Part shown: one piece after another, positions 56,157-64,000 of the stretch
How the letters are laid out: the number at the start of each line of letters is the position of its first letter
Numbering within the stretch: position 1 is the stretch's first letter
Assembly: GCA_037043455.1 (NCBI GenBank)
Contig: JAWPHD010000289.1
Span: 124,001 to 188,000 of the forward strand
Direction: 5' to 3'
Length of the DNA: 64,000 nucleotides
DNA from: Cyrtodaria siliqua
Lineage: Eukaryota; Mollusca; Bivalvia; Adapedonta; Hiatellidae
The notes under the pieces: generated by a model
Databases searched by the model: none
The model's input: the letters and a program-made list of their open reading frames with translations, nothing else
What the model was told of the DNA's origin: nothing
Position numbers and translations under genes: made by a program

Positions 56157-56665
56157 AAAGGGGTTGTTGCACTAGTCTGGAACTAGCTTCATTTAAAGGG
56201 CTCTTTAAACCCATGGAAAAAGCTGAAAGAATTATCAAAATATTATGACAAATACAAGAGATATGATCTTTTAAAAATGTGCAAAATTTCTCAAACGGAG
56301 GCATCCATCTTGGATTGATGACGTCGTTTTACCATTTATTGCATATTGATAAATATCATTTAAAACAAAGAATATCACTGCAAATACATGTACATCGTAA
56401 AAAGAGCATATACAGTATACATATTTTACTATTTATAATTTAATATTTTTTTTTGTTTTAAACACTATTTATTATCTATTTTTAATATATGGAAAAAGGC
56501 GCGTAGACGCGTAGATGGCTGCCTCAGTGGGTGTCTTTTTGCACATTTTCAAAAGGTCATCTCTCCTGTATTTGTTATGATATTTTGATAATTCTTTCAG
56601 CTTTTTCAATGTTTTTGAAAGCCCTATGTAATGAAGCTAGTTTCAGAATAATGCAACATTCCTTT
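56157..56665. mobile_element. TIR element, ~165-bp inverted repeats
   Basis: GGGTTGTTGCACTAGTCTGG on the left corresponds to the inverse of AGAATAATGCAACATTCC on the right. AAGCTGAAAGAATTATCAAA is the inverse of TTTGATAATTCTTTCAGCTT, and GAGGCATCCATCTTGGATTG faces CGTAGATGGCTGCCTCAG. The two arms flank an AT-rich centre. No coding capacity was seen. Confidence 0.75.
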
Positions 56666-57794
56666 AACAACCAAATGGAATAAAATACCTGAAAAAGGTT
56701 TTTCTTAAATATGGTTACGCGCTTTCCCTAAATACTGTTAGCGTTTACAAATTTTGCTGTAAAACTAATCGAAATTCATTGCAACGCGAGTCTCATTGAA
56801 AGATAACGACTCAGTGATCCACGTGACAGTTAGTTATAACTTGGGAAGTTTTCTATAGGCGCATAAGACTTGATCTACATACTCAATAAAACCGAGTCTG
56901 CTGCTTTATTCTCTTAATTGTGTTTTTTTGCTCCCAAAGGATCATCTTTATCAGTATTTATTGGCATAATTTAGAATTATTAATTATTGCGCTTTGTTAC
57001 ATGACACTTAATTTTCCATCAATATATTTGAATTATTTCACGTTTTTAATTGGTCATTTAATAGCCTTTTATATTTTTAAACACATTTAGCCCCAAAACA
57101 TGATGTTTCCCTTTAAACATTCTATATTACAAACTGGAAATTTACAGGATTGGCATTGTTAGGTTATACATACCGCAATATTTATTGGTGTTTTATTTGC
57201 CTTAATCTACACAATACTGTACACATATTTAATTCCTTAATGAAATATTGTATGTTTGATCTGTTTATAGTAACGTTGTTTCAATCAACACTGTTTACCC
57301 TCAAAATGACATATATCCTAGCTCCAATTATTCCCTGAATCATACTAGCGAGAACATTGATAACATAAAACGCACTTCAGCGTATAATTACAAACTTGTA
57401 TACAGGCAATAACGACCGGCTGCTTCATTCTCACTATACATATCAATATTCGTGTCGAAATGATATCATGTATCTCATTTACGTTGGCTTATTTAAACAC
57501 TTTAATGCCTAATTGAATAGATTTCATATGCTTCCAATCGCGTAAATTAATATGAGTTTTAAGGTATACTGGTAAAAGGTGATGGACGTAAGAAACAATC
57601 ACGTAGACGTTCTTCAAAGCTAGGATTCCTGTTTAGTTTAATAATATTTTATTGCATATATGTTACAATACATCAATTCAACATCACAATATTCATAGAA
57701 ACATATGCAAATGGATTGGAAAATGGATTCCTGTTTACTGGACGGTTGTCTCGGCTTTTTATGTTTAACTAACTAAGGTTATTTATATATAGTC

Positions 57795-58432
57795 GATAAA
57801 AAAGAGTATGATAATGGACCTTTGGAAACGGCAGAGCACGACACATACGAAATATTGCAGTCTCGGTTTGATTGAGACTGTTCATTAGCGGTAGTGAATT
57901 ATGCTAGCTACCGCTCACGCCCTCTAGCCCCGGGTTGAGCAGAATTCAATATTCATAAAAAGCAACAGTACAGAATTTTAACCATCCCGAAGATGGCAAG
58001 CATATGGCGGTGAATATAGCAATATTTGTATCTTTATTTCATCCCCTATATCCATCGGCGTTTGGTCCCAGGATCTAATAAAAGTGTATGCCCCGAAGAG
58101 CGAAATAAACAAAATGTAATTCAGTTGGGAGCAGCGGTTATGAAGCCAGCGTATCACAAGTAACAGCCAAAAGACTAAATTAAAAAGCAGACAACATATC
58201 CTATGAGTGGTTAAACAATACCCAGAGCCTTTTATCGGCCGGAGTAGTGGAACCACCGAATCGAAAATTAAGTAAGAAAACAAACGAAATTGAAAATGTA
58301 CCACCGATCACTAAATATAAGTATCGGGCTCAGCGATCCGCAAAGATCGAATGATTAACAGTACTGATCGCAACCCCGGGTGACGTTTTACTGCCGCCAC
58401 ACTGTACAAGCAACGCCACTGTGCTATAAAAA
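57795..58432 (-). mobile_element. Double-hairpin element, longest intact copy
   Basis: It starts (plus strand) with AAAAAAGAGTATGATAATGG and CTTTGGAAACGGCAGAGCAC. The stems CAGTCTC/GAGACTG and GCGGTAG/CTACCGC follow, then CACGCCCTCTAGCCCCGGG. The remaining ~500 bp aligns with 10880-11450. ORF 57978-58304 falls inside and shares its frame with 11157-11408 on the same strand (for example LTxRxCCLLFNLVFxPLLVI), so a short coding potential in the element body is possible. The strand takes the A-rich (T-rich in sense) end as 3'. Confidence 0.8.
57978..58304 (-). CDS. Possible short ORF of the double-hairpin element
   Basis: This 108-residue frame includes GSGYCLTTHRICCLLFNLVF and WLLLVIRWLHN. The copy at 11157-11408 has GSEYCLITLRMCCLLFNLVF and PLLVIGRLLL in the same frame. 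Retention could reflect coding, but the two differ upstream (frameshift) and the peptide has no known domain. Most of the similarity may simply be nucleotide homology. Confidence 0.25.
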   Translation of the reverse strand: MVHFQFRLFSYLIFDSVVPLLRPIKGSGYCLTTHRICCLLFNLVFWLLLVIRWLHNRCSQLNYILFISLFGAYTFIRSWDQTPMDIGDEIKIQILLYSPPYACHLRDG

Positions 58433-58561
58433 AGAGTATGATAATGGACCTTTGGAAACGGCCGAGCACGACACATATAACATATATGGAGTCTCGGTTT
58501 GATTGAGACTGTTCATGAGCGGTAGTGAAATATGCTAGCTACCGCTCACGCCCTCTAGTGC
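58433..58561 (-). mobile_element. Double-hairpin core in tandem with the preceding copy
   Basis: AAAAAGAGTATGATAATGGA restarts immediately after the end of the 57795-58432 copy. Both stems are perfect, and similarity stops exactly at CGCCCTCTAG (58561). It forms a direct ~126 bp terminal repeat with the start of the first copy. Confidence 0.8.
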
Positions 58562-58904
58562 TGTGTTAAAATTAAACATTGTTCCATGCATTTTATATGG
58601 ACTGGGAGCTCATTTGAGATGCTTTTTAACACATAACATTACAGTCAAATGTGTAAAAAGTATTAACATTAACATAAAACGTCCTCGACGTCAGACAAAC
58701 TTTAGCTCCCAAAATGCCATGTGACGTCATTAAACGTGTCCTTCAGCGCTAAAACGTTAGAACGTCATTTTGAAAATACGTTGGATATCAAATAATTCGC
58801 ATTGTATTCCTTCATTTATTCATGCCATATTTTAAACAATTATAAACTGAGTTGTATAACTTTAATTATTTATAATGAACCATTGGTATATAGTTAATGT
58901 ATGT

Positions 58905-59235
58905 ATTATACTTATATTGCCTATTAATTTTGCCTTGTTTGTTAAAGAATATAACCTGGCGGTGATACTTATATTTACAGTGTCCCATTTTATTGACAGT
59001 AGGGAAAGAATGAGGTTTAGTGCACTCTACTACCTGGTTGAAACCCCCAGCGGAGTGTTTTACTGCTTATCGTTCCAAGGCGATAGCCCTATTATCAACT
59101 CGTTTATGTGTGATGTCATATCTTGCCCTTTATTTATCTTGATAGTTATTGTTTGTTTCTGTGTTTATTTTGAGTTGAATGTGGTTCTATAATGTGGTTG
59201 TAGAATGTTACATTTCCTATTCTGCTTTTATATGC
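58905..59235 (+). repeat. PLE 3' terminal repeat, variant 2
   Basis: TATTGCCTATTAATTTTGCC, TTTACAGTGTCCCATTTTATT and CTACTACCTGGTTGAAACCC are followed by CGTTCCAAGGCGATAGCCC and GTGTGATGTCATATCTTGC, ending near CTGCTTTTATATGC. The 105-residue plus ORF at 58875-59192 is a reading of this repeat. Confidence 0.65.
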
Positions 59236-59577
59236 TAGTATGTTTCCGTTAACGGACTTTGAGTAGCGTTACAGATTTTAAGCATTGTGTGCCCAACCAA
59301 TCAACTTCGTTCAAGGTTGTATACAATGTCTGAACATAAAAAAGAATATAAAATTGGTATTCGAATCGGCGAACAAGGGACGTTATGTGATAAAATGTAA
59401 CAAAGCATTTGAAATTAAGAACATTTCTTTAAAATCGTAAGCTCGATGTTTGTTTTCTAATTCTAGTCTACCAGACATCACAATATCAGTCTGCTGAACA
59501 TATTTCACGTATTTGATTTAAATACACTAGTATTCGGGATATTAACATACAATAAACAAGAAATATCACTGTAAGTG

Positions 59578-60763
59578 ATAAATGCCCCCGAAGTGTCCTC
59601 TGACCTCTAAGTACGACCTTGACCTTGGAGCCATGGACCTGGATTTGTGCACGACACCTCACTTGGTTGTGATGAGCATTTGTGCCAAATTATTTGAAAT
59701 TCCGTCCAGGCATGCAAACGTTATTGACAGGACACAATTTGACCCCTGACCTCTAAATGTGACCTTGACCTTGGGGCCACAGACCTGGATTTTGTGCGCG
59801 ACACATCGTCGTGTTGTGGTGAGCACTTGTGCCAAGTTATTTTAAAATCCGTCCATGAATGCCAGAGTTATTGACCGGACACGATTTGACTTTTGACCTC
59901 CAAGTGTGACCTTGACCTTGAATACTGGGTTTTGCGGGGGAAACACCATCTTGTTATGGTGATTACTTGTGCCAAGTTATTTAAAAATCCCTGCAGGGGT
60001 TGTGACGTTATGGTCCGGACACGAAATTGCATACCTGTTTTTCACCTATGAACTGCAAGTGTGACCTTGACCTTTGAGGTATGGACCAGGGTTTTGCGCG
60101 CGACACATCGTCTTGTTATGGTGATCACTTGTGCCAACTTATTCAAAAATCCCTGCAGTGGTTGTGAAGTTACGGTCCGGACACGAAATTGTGTACCTTT
60201 TTTTGACCTATGAACTTCAAGTGTGACCTTGACCTTTGAGGTACGGACCTGGGTTTTGCGGGGGACACATCGTCTTGTTATGGTGATCACTTGTGCCAAG
60301 TTATTTAAAAATCCCTGCAGGGGTTGTGAAGTTACGGTCCGGACACGAAATTGCGTACCTGTTTTTGACTTATTAACTTCTAATGTGACCTTGACCTTTG
60401 AGGTAGGACCTGGGTTTTGCGAAGGACACATCCTCTTGTTATGGTAATCACTTGTGCCAAGTTATTTAAAAATCCCTGCAGGGGTTGTGAAGTTACGGTC
60501 CGGACACGAAATTACGTACCTGTTTTTGACCTATGAACTTCAAGTGTGACCTTGACCTTTGAGGTACGGACCTGGGTTTTACAGGGGAAACATCGTCTTG
60601 TTATGATGATCATTTGTGTCAAGTTATTTAAAAATCCCTGCAGGGGTTGTGATGTTACGGTCCGGACACGAACTTCGGAATGACGGACAGAATCCGGAGA
60701 GACGGACGGACGGACGGACGGTGCGATTATAATATGCCCCCGATTTTTTTTTTCGGGGGCATA
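59578..60763. repeat. ~160-bp tandem array with ATGCCCCCGA ends
   Basis: Seven units can be followed by GTGACCTTGACCTTTGAGG or a variant, at about 59613, 59759, 59905, 60062, 60223, 60385 and 60546. The first three are more diverged and shorter (~146 bp). Each unit has CACTTGTGCCAAGTTATTT and, in the later ones, ATCCCTGCAGGGGTTGTGA. The array starts at AAATGCCCCCGAAG. It ends after GGACGGACGGACGG with ATGCCCCCGA, a T-run and TCGGGGGCATA (60733-60763), so it is bounded by inverted motifs. ORFs inside (60042-60431, 60223-60447) are repeat artefacts. Confidence 0.9.
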
Positions 60764-61429
60764 AACATAGGTGATTAAATTAACTTACATTTCACATACA
60801 ATCCGAAACATCACATAGAGTATCTCGGCAGCAACATCTGTTTAATCGTTTAATGTTTATTTATGTAATACGATTAACTAAAACATAGGTGCTAAATGGT
60901 CTAATCACTACAATGATGTATTGTTAACACATGTGTTGTTAGTGAGGGAAAGATGTGGCATAATCTCGAACTACGTCATTCATTCTGTTTGACGTTTGCA
61001 TCTGTATGTACATACACATGTTTCGTTTAAACTTGTAGTAAATGCAATGAATTGCTATAGCAGATATTTTTTAGTTTTAAATGTTTTGAATTGCAATCTA
61101 ACGATAGTTAACTAATTCATAGTAAATTATGTCATAATCATATCTAAAGACGAGAAAACGGGGTCGACTGGGGTATGAAATAAAACCTCAATTTCGGCTT
61201 TAAAAAGTTCGCACATTGTAAATTTAAAACATTTAATATGTAGTTTTAAACAGGTTATCTCATTTCTTTTCAGTAAAAAGTGTTTTTAAACGTGTTTTAT
61301 TGTCGAAATATTCGTTTTAAAATCCTGCTAATATAAGCTTTGCAATGGCTTAATGCAATTAAGGCGGGACCACGTAATGTATGAATTAATATATTTGCTA
61401 AAAGGCCCATTCTCTTTATTCATTTATTT

Positions 61430-61620
61430 ATTTGTGTATTGTTTTTATGCTGCCTAGTGTGTTAAAGGATATGGTCTGGCAGGGATGTTTGTATTTACAC
61501 TGAACCCAATCGGCTTTTGTGCCACCGACGTTTCAATTCCGTGAATTGATTTGAATGCGTATTCTTGAATACTGAGTACAGTAAATGCTACATTTGTTCG
61601 ACCTGTGTATCTAGTAGTAT
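61430..61620 (+). repeat. Diverged variant 2 terminal repeat
   Basis: TTTATGCTGCCTAGTGTGTT, GTCTGGCAGGGATGTTTG and TATTTACACTGAACCCAATC match 37290 more than other copies, with the middle part lost. Its position within copy III matches that in copy II. Confidence 0.5.
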
Positions 61621-61932
61621 ACGTACATATCTCTGTTTTGTATGTTAGTTAATTGGGCATGTTTTGCATATTCCCTGGAATAGGAAAACGTTTACTATGC
61701 TTGTTATCGTTTTAGACTGATTGATTAGCTGATATTAATTTATAGTTTGCCAAAGATGAACGCGTCAGGAAAATCAAAACGATAGCTAATCGGTCAAATT
61801 AAAAACAATGTCAGTGAAATCGATGGAATAAAGAGTAAACTCCGACATGTGTAAACTGATGATAGACTAGGATGAATTAGAACTTTAGGATTGTGTTTGC
61901 ATCTATGGCAAGCCAACGTGGTTTTTATTCGG

Positions 61933-62140
61933 TAATTTTCGATATCAATTTTTGTTAAAGGAAATATAATTCCCGTTAACGGAATGCAATTTCCGATATG
62001 TGAAATTAACAATTATATCAATATCGAAAATATGCAATTTCGATATCGAAAATAAAATCTTATTTCGGATATCGCATTTCCGATATCGAAAATGTATATT
62101 CCGTTAGCGGGAATTGTATTTCCGATTTCGAAAAGAAGAG
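61933..62140. repeat. Imperfect foldback made of TTTCCGATATCGAAAA motifs
   Basis: GGAAATATAATTCCCGTTAA near 61960 is matched in inverse by TAGCGGGAATTGTATTTCC near 62108-62128. Several short palindromes (TTTCGATATCGAAA, CCGATATCGAAAA) fill the centre. GTATCTCCGGTATCGGAAGTG at 62741 is similar and may be an outlying piece. Confidence 0.7.
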
Positions 62141-62245
62141 TTTTTGAAATATCTGGAATGAAATGAATAGTTTTGACCGCCGTTGAACGAATCGGATATA
62201 TTATTTATTTATTATTACAATCGGGTATTGGTGTATTGTATTAGT

Positions 62246-62316
62246 TGCTCGGTAGTCCAGTTGGTAGAGGGTTGGACCGGGTCAAAATCCGTAGGTTCGA
62301 GTCCCGGTCGGGTCGC
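62246..62316 (+). tRNA. tRNA-like sequence or SINE head, probably not functional
   Basis: The A box TAGTCCAGTTGG (62253-62264) and B box GGTTCGAGTCC (62294-62304) are close to Pol III consensus and correctly spaced (about 29 bases between boxes). The T-arm stem has mismatches, a clean acceptor stem and anticodon arm cannot be drawn, and no isoacceptor could be assigned. The following AGATTTTGTTATGTGTGAC is not an obvious terminator. It may be a tRNA pseudogene or the head of a SINE. Confidence 0.45.
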
Positions 62317-62319
62317 AGA

Positions 62320-63600
62320 TTTTGTTATGTGTGACTTAAACTGAGATCATATCCGATGATATGCCCATCTCCAAATCGTCCTAGGGATGCAACTGTCTAT
62401 TACGCCCAACCGACCAATATGTTTATATAGGCTGAAACCTTCCTAACTATCGCGCCTACGTATCTCAACTTGCGACATACGGGGTTCGGAGTTTTTCCAC
62501 CTGAGAAATTGCTGTAAAACTGAGTGTCTGCTTAAAGAGAAATCGATAAAATAATTACATATAAATAGCAAGTCAGATGCTCCCCCAGCCACGAACCTCC
62601 CCCGCACCCCCTCCCCCCCCACTCCCACACACAATACGTGCACACCTGATTCCGCTCCTAGTTTTAAGCACATACATATGCTGCTGAATCCGGAACGAGG
62701 CTGTAGGGAGACGCTATTGATTTAAAATTAATCGCATTTCCGGTATCTCCGGTATCGGAAGTGCAATTTCCGACATGCATCCTGTATCATTATTAATTGG
62801 TTAACAGAATTTTAGCACGTACTTTTGTCATAAGTTGTCCAACATTAACCAGTGCCAGGCACATTGAGCTGGATGGTATGTAAGTTGATATGTGGAATGC
62901 TTATGTATTTCTTACAAGCATCCCTATTTTAAAATACCAGTATCGAATATTATACAGATATTAGAAAAGGAGTATTTATGTTAAAGATGCTCTACCTATA
63001 TCTTTTTGTCCACCAATTGATATAAACTTTACTTAATTGTAAAGATGACTATGAAAAAGGTAAACGGCAATAATTTCAACCCATGTAATATACGTTTTGC
63101 TGGGGAAAAACAGGATAGAAAAGATCGGATTTTTTGAAATTGTATTCGTAATTGTTTTAGACAAGCCGATTACGGAGATTTTCCGATCTTATTCGTTTAC
63201 AATCGGAACTGCCTCGTTGGATTGGCGACGAGTTCCGATCGATTCGTTTACTATCGGAACTGCCCCGAGTAGTTTGTTTTCGTTCAACTGATGGCATTGC
63301 GCATGTCCGATAAAATCGTAAAAAATCGTAGTTCTCCGGCAGGTATAAACGGCTGGGCAGCATTTTATTCAAGATATTGTTTTGATCATAATGAATAATT
63401 TACAGAACTGGAATACGAACCGTGTTGCTTCTTAGAATACTCATAAAATAGCTTTGCATACATATAAATGCAGTAATATTGATTATTAAATATTTTACAT
63501 TAAAAATCGCGTAGATATAGGTAGTGCCTCTTTAAGTGTGAATTTTACTCCCATATAGGCTTATTCATATTTTGCATTAGATAGTGCATGACTGTGTGTA
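62320..63600. other. Stretch without recognised gene
   Basis: It contains a C-rich patch (62580-62640) and a pair of direct repeats TTCGTTTACAATCGGAACTG / TTCGTTTACTATCGGAACTG about 50 bases apart near 63194-63264. Short ORFs (62443-62673, 63097-63291) show no domain; the first owes its composition to the C-rich patch. Confidence 0.45.
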
Positions 63601-63603
63601 TAA

Positions 63604-63747
63604 AAGAAAAAAAGTATGATAATGGACCTTTGGAAACAGCCGAGCACAACACATACGAAATATTGCAGTCTCGGTTTGATTGAGACTGTTCATGAGCGGT
63701 AGTGAAATATGCTAGCTACCGCTCACGCCCTCTAGCCCCGGGTTGAA
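63604..63747 (-). mobile_element. Double-hairpin element core
   Basis: It begins AAAAAAAGTATGATAATGGA after an A-rich run and has both stems perfect (CAGTCTC/GAGACTG, GAGCGGTAG/CTACCGCTC). It ends CTCTAGCCCCGGGTTGA, after which ATGATATGAATGATGATTG is unrelated simple sequence. It is truncated beyond the core. Confidence 0.8.
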
Positions 63748-63929
63748 TGATATGAATGATGATTGAATGATATGAAAATATTTTGTATACCATCTTCTCC
63801 ATATACATTTGTTTATGTTGTTTCATTTCGTATTACCTGCCATAGTATTGTGTTAACTGTTTGTATCCTCACAGGCCTTAAGGCCTGTTGGTATGTTGAG
63901 TAAAATATATATATGTTAAACAAATGGAT

Positions 63930-64000
63930 AAAGAATGCACTACAGCTTATAATTACAAACGTGTTGGACAGACAATATGAACTAGCCGCTTCTTTCTCAC
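63930..64000. repeat. Start of a further segmental copy (IV)
   Basis: TACAGCTTATAATTACAAAC and GTTGGACAGACAATATGAAC followed by AGCCGCTTCTTTCTCAC match 35970-36035 (copy II) and 57370-57430 (copy III). The block runs past the window end. Confidence 0.65.

Larger units (their letters stand above)
54960..61790. repeat. Segmental duplication block, copy III (expanded by insertions)
   Basis: Pieces of copies I and II recur here in spaced fragments: 54960-55060, 55600-56050, 57340-57640, 60775-61400 and 61430-61790. The gaps are filled by a SINE, TIR elements, double-hairpin elements, a variant 2 repeat and the ~160 bp tandem array. Examples are GATGATCAACTGAACATT (54985), TTTGATACCGGCTCGGTGAA (55709), CGCACTTCAGCGTATAATTA (57370) and GATGAACGCGTCAGGAAAAT (61756). 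Confidence 0.65.

Noticed and set aside
57800..57934. Hammerhead ribozyme in the double-hairpin core, as in Penelope-like elements and retrozymes
   Set aside because: Neither strand contains CTGANGA with a properly placed GAAA. The conserved hairpins have a different arrangement.
60042..60431. 129-residue ORF with internal repeats (SKVKVTLEVN...)
   Set aside because: It is a translation of the ~160 bp tandem array; the period matches the DNA repeat and both strands are open.
62443..62673. Glycine-rich minus-strand ORF
   Set aside because: Its composition comes from a C-rich patch at 62580-62640; no motif was seen.

Overview
This 64 kb window is AT-rich, intron- and repeat-dominated animal DNA in which I recognise no complete host protein gene. 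The kinds of repeat present (Penelope-like reverse transcriptase copies, a tRNA-headed SINE of the type widespread in molluscs, many short inverted-repeat elements, minisatellite-like blocks) suggest a lophotrochozoan, most likely a bivalve mollusc. The species is an inference and cannot be fixed from the sequence. No bacterial operon structure, CRISPR array or viral genome is visible.

The largest coding signal is one family of reverse transcriptase (RT), present as about ten broken copies on both strands: PLE-A 1612-4045 (-), H 14382-15000 (+), I 15003-15845 (-), J 16660-16791 (+), B 20108-21692 (-), C 23094-25650 (+), D 26234-27139 (-), E 43085-43822 (+), F 52594-53402 (+), G 53403-54785 (-), plus remnants at 8408-8492 and 31245-31890. 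Motifs such as WIPKLHKNPY, DFSTLYTTLP, GIPMGTNCAP and RYLDDIL appear in the order expected of Penelope-like RTs. Each copy is truncated, frameshifted or interrupted. A 3' terminal region of a few hundred bases follows the ORF; its last ~187 bp also occurs alone as a short repeat, and a second, diverged version (variant 2) is scattered through the window.

A second family carries two short hairpins in a ~126 bp conserved core (about ten copies and remnants; longest copies 10803-11450 and 57795-58432). It has inserted twice into PLE-A. Further elements are: TIR elements at 13267-14005, 37983-38289, 56157-56665 and several members of a TATACTGAAAGG family; a 4.1 kb TTAA-flanked element (47787-51873) with ~575 bp inverted repeats that holds three further elements, one nested in another; a seven-unit ~160 bp tandem array (59578-60763); and a SINE (55265-55521, -).

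Under these insertions lies older segmental duplication. A block at 9441-13245 is paralogous to 33820-35830; that block and its continuation to 37770 are paralogous to parts of 54960-61790, and a further copy starts at 63930. A separate ~1.6 kb duplication joins 1-1556 and 18391-20106. Some duplicated segments keep a short reading frame and may be remnants of a duplicated gene, but I could not identify it. The features therefore work together mainly as a record of successive transposition, nesting and duplication, with a few candidate regulatory sites (CTCF-like motifs, nuclear-receptor-like half-sites, a CpG-rich promoter-like patch near 39.4 kb).
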